Assembly: GCA_030765845.1 (NCBI GenBank)
Contig: JAVCDJ010000059.1
Span: forward strand, 1-43,255
Direction: 5' to 3'
Length of the DNA stretch: 43,255 nucleotides
Origin: Candidatus Stygibacter australis
GTDB taxonomy: Bacteria; Cloacimonadota; Cloacimonadia; Cloacimonadales; TCS61
The notes beneath the pieces are model-generated. The model was not told where the DNA came from and did no database searches. It worked only from the letters and a program-made list of their open reading frames with translations. Shown piece after piece: positions 7,449 through 16,400 of the stretch; position 1 is the stretch's first letter; every line of letters starts with the position of its first letter. The position numbers and the translations under genes are program-made.

Positions 7449-8198
7449 ATGAGAATATTACTGACAAATGACGATGGGATAGAAGCAGCGGGGATAAATA
7501 TTCTGGGCAGGCATCTGGAAGAGGCAGGTCATCAAATCACCTATTGCGCTCCGAAAACCCAGCAGAGTGCTGCTTCTCATTCCATCACTCTACATGCACC
7601 AATACGCTTATATAAAAGTAGTGAGAACAGGTTTTCTGTATCAGGAAAACCAACTGACAGTGTACTTATCGCTTATCATATTTTTGGTGCAGATGCTTTT
7701 GATCTGGTGATTTCCGGGATCAATCAGGGACAGAATATGGCAGAGGACATATTATATTCAGGCACAGTAGCAGCAGCGATTGAAGCCTGTTTTCTGGGAT
7801 ATAAATCTATAGCAATATCTGTAACCAGCTTCACAGACGTGCATTATGATACGGCAGCAGCGTATCTTTGCCGTCTATTAAAAGCGGGACTTGCTGATGA
7901 GATCAAAGAAAAAGAGGTGCTTAATATCAATGTGCCTAATGTGGATATTGAAGAGATCAAGGGCGTGAAGATAACCCATCCCGGTCACAGGCATTATGAG
8001 AACTTTGTTACTGAGATCAAGGCACCACAAAATAATAAACTTTATTGGATATCAGGAGAAGTGGTCTGGGCAGAAGATGATGAAGCAGACACAGCAGTAA
8101 TCCAGGAAAATTATATCTCCATCAGTCCGATTTTTCCGGATTTCAGTAAAAATCAGGCCAAAAAGCGTTATCAGAACTGGCTTAAAACCAATAATTAG
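7449..8198 (+). CDS. surE: 5'/3'-nucleotidase SurE
   Basis: Metal-dependent nucleoside monophosphate phosphatase of 249 residues, the usual SurE length. The N-terminal MRILLTNDDGIEA carries the catalytic Asp pair (residues 8-9). SAASHSITLH and the SGINQGQNMAEDILYSGTV segment supply the metal-site Ser and Asn and the active-site loop, followed by AAAIEACFLG. The enzyme is cytosolic and linked to nucleotide salvage and stress survival. It is the first gene of a five-gene plus-strand operon, with AAGAGGAAATAAATT just before the ATG. Confidence 0.97.
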   Translation: MRILLTNDDGIEAAGINILGRHLEEAGHQITYCAPKTQQSAASHSITLHAPIRLYKSSENRFSVSGKPTDSVLIAYHIFGADAFDLVISGINQGQNMAEDILYSGTVAAAIEACFLGYKSIAISVTSFTDVHYDTAAAYLCRLLKAGLADEIKEKEVLNINVPNVDIEEIKGVKITHPGHRHYENFVTEIKAPQNNKLYWISGEVVWAEDDEADTAVIQENYISISPIFPDFSKNQAKKRYQNWLKTNN

Positions 8199-8218
8199 TA
8201 ATATAAGGAATATTAATA

Positions 8219-9175
8219 GTGAATTATTTGATAGATATGGTGAAGGGTTTAGTAATTGGGGTGGCAAATATTATACCGGGAATCAGTGGCGGAACTTTTG
8301 CCTTGATCCTGGGGATTTATGAGCGATTGATAAGTGCAATCGGCAATTTAAATGGTGAATTTGTCAAAGAGCTGTTTTCCCACAGGATATTAAATTCGCT
8401 CAAGCGCATAGATTTCTGGTTTCTGGTGCGGATATTCCTGGGAGCTATAATATCAATTGTTCTGCTTTCCAGGGTAATAGAATATTTTCTAGAGCAGCAG
8501 CATGATCCCACTTATGCTTTTTTTGTGGGTTTGATAATACCTTCGATTGCCGTACCCTGGAAAATGATGCAACGGAGAAAAATGCCGGAACTAATCTGGT
8601 TTATGGTGGGAGCAATATTTCTACTGTTACTTTCAATCGGTTTTGGACATTTAAATGATCAGAAGCTGGAGATCAAGGCTCAGGCAGAGCTATTGACAGC
8701 AGTAGACCTTCACAGTGTGTGGCAACTTGTATTTGCTGCGTTCAGTGGAGCTTTGGCAATCAGTGCCATGATCCTGCCGGGGATCAGCGGATCATTTGTG
8801 ATGCTGCTTCTGGGGCAATATAAAAATATGGTGACTGCGATCAATAATCGTGATCTGATCTTTATTGCTGCCCTGGGGATAGGAATGGTGATCGGGATCA
8901 TCATGTTTACCAGATTATTGAATATGCTGCTGAAGAAATTTCATTCGCAGACCATAGCCTTTTTAATCGGACTGATGATCGCCAGTTTATATACATTGTG
9001 GCCCTTTAAGAAAGTGATAGAACAGGGCGGAGAATTATATCACACCTCGGTGAATATATTACCTCAGTCGGGAGCAAATCTGTGGATATCGCTGTTATCA
9101 TTTGCAGTAGGATTTTTTATTGTATGGATATTCCTGAAACAGGAAAGAAGGTTAATAGTGAGAAGTGAGACGTAG
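8219..9175 (+). CDS. DUF368 membrane protein (PopT-like polyprenyl-phosphate transporter)
   Basis: Integral membrane protein of 318 residues with about eight hydrophobic segments and the two diagnostic PGISG motifs of DUF368 (PF04018): IIPGISGGTFALILG at 18-32 and LPGISGSFVMLLLG in the second half, suggesting an internal duplication. DUF368 members have been implicated in recycling undecaprenyl phosphate across the inner membrane, a carrier needed for cell-wall and surface polysaccharide synthesis; that role here is family-based. The start is GTG at 8219 with AAGGAA about 10 bases upstream, 20 bases after surE. Confidence 0.92.
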   Translation: MNYLIDMVKGLVIGVANIIPGISGGTFALILGIYERLISAIGNLNGEFVKELFSHRILNSLKRIDFWFLVRIFLGAIISIVLLSRVIEYFLEQQHDPTYAFFVGLIIPSIAVPWKMMQRRKMPELIWFMVGAIFLLLLSIGFGHLNDQKLEIKAQAELLTAVDLHSVWQLVFAAFSGALAISAMILPGISGSFVMLLLGQYKNMVTAINNRDLIFIAALGIGMVIGIIMFTRLLNMLLKKFHSQTIAFLIGLMIASLYTLWPFKKVIEQGGELYHTSVNILPQSGANLWISLLSFAVGFFIVWIFLKQERRLIVRSET

Positions 9176-9213
9176 AAATGCGAAGAATAATAAAGGGAAA
9201 CAGGAGTAGAAAA

Positions 9214-10134
9214 ATGCGAAGAGTTACCCTGATCATAGCCTTAATGCTAGTTTTAAGCAGTTGCACACGTAAGGTGAATGAAGTTGTGGAGAAATATGAA
9301 AATGGTAACTGGAAAAAGGTGATCGTTTATCAGGAGAAAGGCGATGAACGAAAGAGGGTCAAGTCAATTGAGTATTATGAAAATGGCAAAGTGAAGCAGG
9401 AAATTGACTTGCGGAAGGTGAAAGATTATTCTGTGAAAAAGGAAACGACACCAGAGGAGAATGAAGCAGTCTCTGAACCACTTCCAGAACAGGAGATAGA
9501 ATATCAGGGACCTTATGCCGACATGATGAATCAGCCGGGAGCAGTAACGCGCAAGCTGGAGGGAGAAGAAAAGGAACGTGTTCTGGAAGCTATGCGTAAA
9601 CGGAAAGAGGAACAGCAGCAGGGCGAAGAATTCACTGAACTTAATGAAGATGGTGAGGAAGTAACCAAAATCCGTCAGGTTCTGGAGAGCTTTGAAGATG
9701 GCTCTGTGAAGCATGAGCAGATATTCGTGAAAGAAGAAGCCGGAGGAGAACTGGAGAAGGATATCGAATATTATGCTAATGGACAAATCCGCACTTATGT
9801 ACCTTATGTGGCTGGCATAGCAAATGGGAAGTGGTTAAATTATTATCGTAATGGACAGCTTAAGACCGAGGGATATTCACGTGATGGTGATCATAATGGT
9901 GAATATACGCAGTATTATGAGAACGGTAACCCGATGATGAAGGGACAATTTATAGCTGGTAAAATGGATGGTTTGTGGGAAAATTACTGGGAAAATGGTA
10001 ATAAGAAGATGCAGACGACCTTTAAAGATGACAAAGAGATAGGACCTATGCAGCGTTATGATGAGAATGGAGAACCAATTAAACGTCAATCACCCTTTAA
10101 GGTTGGAGAAAAACTCGATTTAGATGGAAATTAA
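9214..10134 (+). CDS. Lipoprotein with MORN-type YENG repeats (YwqK-like)
   Basis: Outer- or inner-membrane lipoprotein of about 306 residues. I choose the ATG at 9214, preceded by CAGGAG, rather than the one at 9178, because it gives a compact lipoprotein signal (MRRVTLIIALMLVLSSC). The mature protein has at least six MORN_2-type repeats built on Y-ENG: YENGNWKKV and YYENGKVKQE near the start, then YYANGQIRTY, YYRNGQLKTEGY, YYENGNPMMKGQF and YWENGNKK at the C-terminal side. A charged Glu/Lys-rich linker separates the two repeat groups. Such repeats form elongated beta sheets and are often annotated YwqK-family; partner and function are unknown. Its TAA overlaps the next ATG by one base, so translation is coupled to the RqcH-like gene. 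Confidence 0.85.
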   Translation: MRRVTLIIALMLVLSSCTRKVNEVVEKYENGNWKKVIVYQEKGDERKRVKSIEYYENGKVKQEIDLRKVKDYSVKKETTPEENEAVSEPLPEQEIEYQGPYADMMNQPGAVTRKLEGEEKERVLEAMRKRKEEQQQGEEFTELNEDGEEVTKIRQVLESFEDGSVKHEQIFVKEEAGGELEKDIEYYANGQIRTYVPYVAGIANGKWLNYYRNGQLKTEGYSRDGDHNGEYTQYYENGNPMMKGQFIAGKMDGLWENYWENGNKKMQTTFKDDKEIGPMQRYDENGEPIKRQSPFKVGEKLDLDGN

Positions 10135-11591
10135 TGCAATATAAATATCTTGCCCAATTTGCCCGAGAAGAGATCAATCCCGGGCTTTTTTACAGGTCAG
10201 TTAAGCGCTGGCGTGATCAATATGCAATTATCTTTAATGATGGAAAATATCTGCAGGTAAGCCTGATGCAGCAGGATCCGCTGTGTTTTTTTACTGATAA
10301 AGATATCATTGAATGGGGGCCTGCACCAGAGCTGGCGATGATGGATCAGCATTTGAACCGGGCAAAACTTGATAGAATTTCCATTTCAGATACAGATCGC
10401 ATCATAATTCTGCAGTTCAGTAAACCAGATCCATTTCAGGGACGGCAGCAATTCACCCTGATCCTGGAACTGATACCGCAATTTGGCAATATTATCCTTA
10501 CTCGCAATGAAAATGATAAGCAGGTTATTATTGATTGTGCCAAAAAGATCAGTCTGGCAGAAAACCGTCAACGTCAGATATTACCGGTAGTTGAATATGA
10601 AACACCCCCGGCAGGATTTGTGAATGATAAATCTGAGATAAGCTTTCCCCTGGACTTTGCTGAAAATATGAAGGTGGTCGAGGAAGCTGAGGCTGGTTTT
10701 CAAAATATAAATGACCTTCTGGAAGCTTTATATTATGAAGGATGGCTGCAAAAACTCAGTGATCAAAATCTGAAAAGCCAGCGAAAAAGCTTAAATAATA
10801 AGAAAAAGAAAAAAACAGCAAAACTAATAAAACTAAAAGCTGAGCTGGATGACGCTGAAAAACAGAATAAATGGCTGCAAATGGGTGAATTATTAAAAGC
10901 AAATATACAGCAGGTAAAACCTGGAAGTGATCACATCTCTCTTATAAATTATTATGATCCGGCAATGGCAAAAATCACTATTGACCTTCAGCCGGAAAAA
11001 TCAATCCAGTGGAATATCAATCATTATTTCAAGAAATATCGCAAGGCGAAAACAGGAAAGCTAATGATCGCCAGGCAGATAAAACTAACAGAAGAAGAGA
11101 TATCTGAGTTTGATAATGCTCTGGAAAAGCTGGATGAGATCAATCTGCTCTTACCCGGTGAAAAGCTTCAGCATGTGAGTGGGAAAAATCCTGTAAGTGC
11201 AAATATTACCCGATTGGTAATTGATGATAACTGGGTATTTCTGATCGGAAAAAACAGTACTGAAAATGATCTGATCACAACTAGAATTGCTCAATCCCAG
11301 GATTGGTGGTTTCATACTCGTATTTATAAAGGTACTCACGTAGTATTGCGTAATCTGAAAAAGCAGGAACTGCCAGAGCATCTTCTAAGACTTGGCTGCA
11401 GACTGGCAGCATATTTCAGTAAAGCAGGGAAATCTACTAATGTTCCCGTGGATTATACTCAAATCCGTCATGTACGCAAACCTCGCGGCAGTGCTCCAGG
11501 CTATGTGATCTATACGAATCAAAAAACCTTATATGTTGATCCTTTGAGTCTTAGAGATGCCCGTCAGGAAATAGCTGAATGGCGGAAATAG
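10134..11591 (+). CDS. rqcH: NFACT-family ribosome quality-control protein (RqcH-like), short form
   Basis: Homologue of bacterial RqcH and eukaryotic Rqc2/NEMF, which bind stalled 50S subunits and recruit tRNA-Ala to add C-terminal alanine tails. The NFACT-N domain covers about residues 1-135 and keeps the Asp-Arg pair (DTDRIIILQF, D88 R89) associated with tail synthesis. A Lys-rich coiled-coil stretch lies around 210-320. The C-terminal NFACT-R (DUF814) domain is clear: DWWFHTRIYKGTHVVLR, then DYTQIRHVRKPRGSAPGYVIYTNQKTLYVDP. At 485 residues it is shorter than the roughly 570 of B. subtilis RqcH, and the helix-hairpin-helix part looks reduced or absent. Older annotations call such genes fibronectin-binding proteins. 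It overlaps the upstream gene by one base and the downstream gene by 13. Confidence 0.9.
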   Translation: MQYKYLAQFAREEINPGLFYRSVKRWRDQYAIIFNDGKYLQVSLMQQDPLCFFTDKDIIEWGPAPELAMMDQHLNRAKLDRISISDTDRIIILQFSKPDPFQGRQQFTLILELIPQFGNIILTRNENDKQVIIDCAKKISLAENRQRQILPVVEYETPPAGFVNDKSEISFPLDFAENMKVVEEAEAGFQNINDLLEALYYEGWLQKLSDQNLKSQRKSLNNKKKKKTAKLIKLKAELDDAEKQNKWLQMGELLKANIQQVKPGSDHISLINYYDPAMAKITIDLQPEKSIQWNINHYFKKYRKAKTGKLMIARQIKLTEEEISEFDNALEKLDEINLLLPGEKLQHVSGKNPVSANITRLVIDDNWVFLIGKNSTENDLITTRIAQSQDWWFHTRIYKGTHVVLRNLKKQELPEHLLRLGCRLAAYFSKAGKSTNVPVDYTQIRHVRKPRGSAPGYVIYTNQKTLYVDPLSLRDARQEIAEWRK

Positions 11592-12469
11592 ATCAACTGC
11601 TCAATTGCCGGATGTGCCCACGTAATTGTGGAATCAACCGCTATCAGGAAATTGGTTATTGCCGTTCCGGTGCCCTGCTCAAGATCAATACCTGGCAAAA
11701 ACATTTTGGTGAAGAACCTTATATATCAGGCATGAATGGCAGCGGGACAATCTTCTTTTCCAGCTGTAATCTATCCTGTGTATTTTGCCAGAATTACCAG
11801 ATCAGTCAACTCAATCATGGTAAAGAATATACTATAGCTCAAACGGCAGAGATCATGCTGGAACTTCAATCTTCTGGAGTTCATAATATCAATCTGGTTA
11901 CTCCCAGTCATTTCAGTATTCAATTAATAGAAGTTTTGCAGCTTGCCAGAAAAAAGGGTTTGTCGATTCCAGTGGTCTGGAATACTAATTCCTATGAGAA
12001 AGTAGAGATATTAAGGGAATTAGGGGGACTGGTGGACATTTATCTGGCAGATTTCAAGTATGCATCCAATGCAGCGGCAGAGAAATTATCTCAAGCAAAG
12101 GATTATTTCAGTATTGCCACAAAGGCGATCAGGGAAATGTATCGTCAGACAGGTCATATTATGCTGGATGAAGATAATATAGCCATAAAGGGTCTGGCAA
12201 TTCGGATGCTGGTTTTACCTGAAGATGCGAATGGCACTGAGGAACTCTTGAAATGGCTGGCTGATAATATAGGAAATGATGTATTGCTGAGCCTGATGTC
12301 ACAATATTATCCTGCCTGGCAGGCAGATAAATATCCCGAAACTGCTCGCAGTCTGTCTTGTTCAGAATATGAACTGGCTATGGAGCTGGCAGAAAAATAT
12401 GGTTTTGAAAATTGTTTGGTTCAGGAACTGGATCCATCGGTTGACTGGACTCCAGATTTCAATCAATGA
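11579..12469 (+). CDS. PflA/PflX-like radical SAM protein
   Basis: Cytosolic radical S-adenosylmethionine enzyme of 296 residues, of the COG1313 group related to pyruvate formate-lyase activating enzymes. The radical SAM cluster motif is C63-N-L-S-C67-V-F-C70. An N-terminal four-cysteine motif (C10, C13, C17, C28 in NCRMCPRNCG...GYCRSG) could hold a second Fe-S cluster or zinc. Downstream elements SGVHNINLVTPSHF and VWNTNSYE match the family barrel. The natural substrate of this group is not known; no glycyl-radical enzyme is encoded nearby. The ATG overlaps the end of the RqcH-like gene. Its stop is only three bases from the stop of the convergent gene at 12473. Confidence 0.9.
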   Translation: MAEIDQLLNCRMCPRNCGINRYQEIGYCRSGALLKINTWQKHFGEEPYISGMNGSGTIFFSSCNLSCVFCQNYQISQLNHGKEYTIAQTAEIMLELQSSGVHNINLVTPSHFSIQLIEVLQLARKKGLSIPVVWNTNSYEKVEILRELGGLVDIYLADFKYASNAAAEKLSQAKDYFSIATKAIREMYRQTGHIMLDEDNIAIKGLAIRMLVLPEDANGTEELLKWLADNIGNDVLLSLMSQYYPAWQADKYPETARSLSCSEYELAMELAEKYGFENCLVQELDPSVDWTPDFNQ

Positions 12470-12472
12470 TCA

Positions 12473-13414
12473 TTAAATTGACATCTTAAGCCCGAATATA
12501 AGATTATTATATCCCTGCCATTGAGTAAATATCCTATAGGCAATATCAAGCTGAAACTCTTTTGAAGCGATCTTAAAGGCAATGCCACAACCCAGATTAT
12601 AATGCTGTGTATCCAGAGAATAAAGCTTTGTTGCCATACCAGTTCGTAATTTGAGAATGTTATTGATAAGGGCAATTTCCAGACCCGTTCTGAGATAATT
12701 TTCCCTGTCACTGTAAAGAGATAGATCATAATCAAGAGCAAATTGTACTTTGGGAATTTGATAGCAATAACCCAGCACCAGTGAGACCGGTCTGGACTCA
12801 TTATATTTTCCTTCTGCTGTTCCCACTTCATTCTGGCTGTCATAGAATATTGTGTTCACAAGATTTCTATTAAATATCCCCAATCTCTGCTGAGCATTGA
12901 TCTCGTATTGAAGCCCCCAGTCAATTGCAAATCCATATGAAGAACCTTGCACCTGATGATTAAATCCATTCTCATCATACCAGGCTCCATTTGTGTTATT
13001 TCCATAACTGCTGCCAAGCAGCTTAAGATTTATTCCCAGATCAAATTTACTTAGAATTCTGCTGTAACTGAGGATCATTTCATATTCGCTCAAAGCTTCA
13101 TCTCCGGAAAAATCCATTGCCAGAGATAGAACCTGCCCCGGCTGCTGCCGCCAGCTTACTCCAGCGTAATTATAATTGATCAGGTCAAGATAGGTGGAAT
13201 TACTAACCTGAAAATAGTATTGTTCAGTTTGACCAGCCAAAGCCGCTGGATTGGCGATAATAGCGGCAGGAGATGTACCCTGTACGGCAACTGACGCCCC
13301 TCCCATTGCTATAATGCGGGGATCAAAATCATAATAAGCAGCATCAATACCACTCAGATCACTTGCTATTAGAAATAATGGAAAAAGTATTAATATTAAA
13401 ATCAGGATTCTCAT
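12473..13414 (-). CDS. PorV/PorQ-like outer-membrane beta-barrel protein
   Basis: Exported protein of 313 residues with a signal peptide (MRILILILILFPLFLIAS). The mature start has the PorV/PorQ or UPF0164 hallmark: DPRIIAMGGASVAVQGTSPA followed by NPAALAG. The rest is alternating beta strands with aromatic ends, as in 14-stranded FadL/PorV-type barrels, ending IFGLKMSI. In T9SS, PorV shuttles cargo from the translocon to the attachment complex, and PorQ is a related component; which role applies here is not clear. It is the last gene of the operon encoding the 3145-residue surface protein, nine bases after its stop, with TAAGGA as a modest ribosome binding site. Confidence 0.8.
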   Translation of the reverse strand: MRILILILILFPLFLIASDLSGIDAAYYDFDPRIIAMGGASVAVQGTSPAAIIANPAALAGQTEQYYFQVSNSTYLDLINYNYAGVSWRQQPGQVLSLAMDFSGDEALSEYEMILSYSRILSKFDLGINLKLLGSSYGNNTNGAWYDENGFNHQVQGSSYGFAIDWGLQYEINAQQRLGIFNRNLVNTIFYDSQNEVGTAEGKYNESRPVSLVLGYCYQIPKVQFALDYDLSLYSDRENYLRTGLEIALINNILKLRTGMATKLYSLDTQHYNLGCGIAFKIASKEFQLDIAYRIFTQWQGYNNLIFGLKMSI

Positions 13415-13423
13415 CTCTATTCC

Positions 13424-16400
13424 TTATTTTATCAATACGATGCTTTTCAGCAATTCACGTCTTTTACTGCTGTCTTCAGCAATCAGATGGATCAGATACC
13501 TGCCGTTTCTTGCCATCCTGCCACCATCCGTATATCCATCCCAGTAAAGGGTATTCACTTCTCCAGCATCATGCTGGCCCTTGAGCATTGGCTCGTTACG
13601 AGCGATTTCACGCACCAGTTCTCCTGTCATATTATACACTCTAGCAGTGATATTAATGTAACGACTGCGAGGTGTAGAAAGTCGGAACTGGATTTGTAGA
13701 CCCATATTATTGCCAATCACATCATTTGGTGTGAAGGGATTGGGTAGTAATTGGAGATCATAAATCCCGAGTTCATCAGAGCTTTTTAAGGCACAATAAT
13801 CCTCAGCGAGCAGGTCTATATGCACAAGTGATGACCGTGAATCATTGATTATATCCCATCTGAGTTTTTGAGAATTCCAGCGCGCAATAACCGAGCTATC
13901 ATCCGCTTCAAACTGCAAGCCCGGCAGAAATTCAAATGCTGATTCAGCCAAATCAGAATTGGGTTCAAATACACTGCTTACGGTTTCATATTCCACTCCC
14001 GTTTCTTCAAATGGGGGTACAGATTTTGAAAGCAGATACACTTTAGCCTGATTTTGAGGATTTTTGAGCATATTATCATAAAGCAGCAATTCGCAACCTT
14101 CTCCGGTAGTTAATGACCCCTGACTAGTGGAAGAATTGATCACATCATACACGACCAAAGGAAATTCCTGATCATACTCAATTCCTGTTCCCGGATCCTC
14201 TACAGATATTCCCAGAATTACCCTTCCCAAGAAACTTTCAGAAGGAATATAAATGATATTATCTTGATCTTTCAATAATTCACCGGCATAGGCTTCCAGA
14301 GATTGATAACTCCAGGGAAGATTCAATAATCTACCGGTTTGAGAATAGATATGCACATTATAAAGTGCAGAGGAGCTGTTATTAACTTCTAAAGGTCCAG
14401 TTATCTGCAAATTTGCTATCTGATAATTACCTGTTGTGAGATCAGTTTCCAGGTTCAGATGAAATCCCTGATAATCAATCTCTGCTCTGATCTTACTATT
14501 TATCTCAAAAACTTCCAGCCAGTATGCTTCAAAGTGTGCCTGTAATGGGGCTGATTCATCATAAATGAGATTTCCCATTTCAGGATTATCAAGAATCCAT
14601 TCCACTTCTCCTTCAGATTCAATTTCATCATTCATAATATTCCCCAAATCATCTTTGATCAGTAGCGATAGATCTATCTCTGCATTATATGGCAGGATGG
14701 GATGTTGAGGAGTGATAGATGAATATTCCAGAGCAGGTATTCCCGCTGAGGATATGGTTATTAATGTGGTTTCTGCCGAATTCGTATAAATAATCCCTGT
14801 ATTGGAATCAATTGCCCTGAACCAGAATTCTAATTCACCTGCTGCCTGTTGAGCAGGGATTGTCTGATAAAATCTATCGATATCAGAATACATGATCAAT
14901 TCCCTGAGATTATCATTTACTGACCTGAAGTATAGTACTGATGAACCCTCAAATTCAGGTAATTTATATAAATACACAGGTATCTCAACGTCATATTGAT
15001 AGCTGGTTGCATAATCAGTATTATCCTGCCACAATGACAGAACATATTCCTGCTGATAAAATCCTAGACTGTCTAAAATGATTGTCTGCTGAACAAGTGA
15101 TATATGCAATTCACTCAAGTTTGCAGGTGAAGTTATCCTGATACTATACTCACCTGTATGCAGCACACTTCCCGTCGTGCAATAGCCAAATGAATTTGTG
15201 CTGAGATTGATTTGAATATCCTCACTGCTGATCCTGACCTGGGTTGCTGGTAAAGGCAGATTCTCATGCTGACGAATATAAAATCCAACTTCACTCAGAA
15301 TATACTGGAAAATATGCGAATAGTGATAATTTTGAGTTATGTAAATCCAGGGAGTTGTATCTGAAAATAATTCCTCACCATATTCAACTACAATGCTCAG
15401 GCGATATTCACCTTCAGGTAAATTACTGAAATTATAATACCCGCTGCTGCCAGTTGTTATCACCAGACTATCACCGCTGCTGCTTTCCAGAAGCAGGAAC
15501 GCATCAGGCAGCGGAATCTGTTCTTCATCCTGCATATAGATATAACCACTCCAGGTATATCTTTCCGGGATATAAGTGAAAGTAAAATACTCAGTCCAGA
15601 CCTGAGGAGAATTAATCTGGATATTCTCTCTCCTCTCAACAAAGATTGTCTCATTATATTCTGCTGTCACCTCCAGACTAAATGTCTCTGGAATAATCAA
15701 ATCCTCAAAACACCAGGTACTATCAGGACTAATTAACTGTAAAAGACTATCAATTCCAGAATCTGATTGCAATCTTATTTCACAACTTTCTGGTGATTGC
15801 CAGTCTTCATCCCAAATACGCACTGAACCACAAATATCTGCATAATATATTATAGGCTGCAGGTAGAAATTCTGCTGATAGAACAAATCTTCCCAGTTAA
15901 GTTCGATTATTACCGGTTGAGATGAATAGTAACCCTCACAGTTTACAGAAACCTGCCAAAATCCTATTGTATCCACCTGCACTTCATAATATCCGCTGAT
16001 ATCAGTTGTGTCAGTAAATGTCCGCCAATGAGCTAATTTAGATCTTTCTCTTCCCCTGCTGAATATTTCATCAATCCTTTCAATTTCCACTTCTGCACCA
16101 TATACCGGAATCCCTCCATCGGTGTACACATAACCAAAGATATTCAATTCCTTTGGCAGCATATTAAAATCTGCTGTAGGGGGTTCAGATCCACCATCAG
16201 ACAATATTATCTCTATTTCATCGATCGGTAAATAAGCGGGATGGGATGCCTGAACATAATAAAGCCCATCAGCAAGTGGACTAAAAAAGAAAGTACCATC
16301 AGGTCCTGTAGTAATTTCTTCCAGAATATTATGCAAACTATCTGTAAGTACCACCTCTGCCCCACTTATCCCAATTCTGGTACCTTCTCTTTGTACAATT

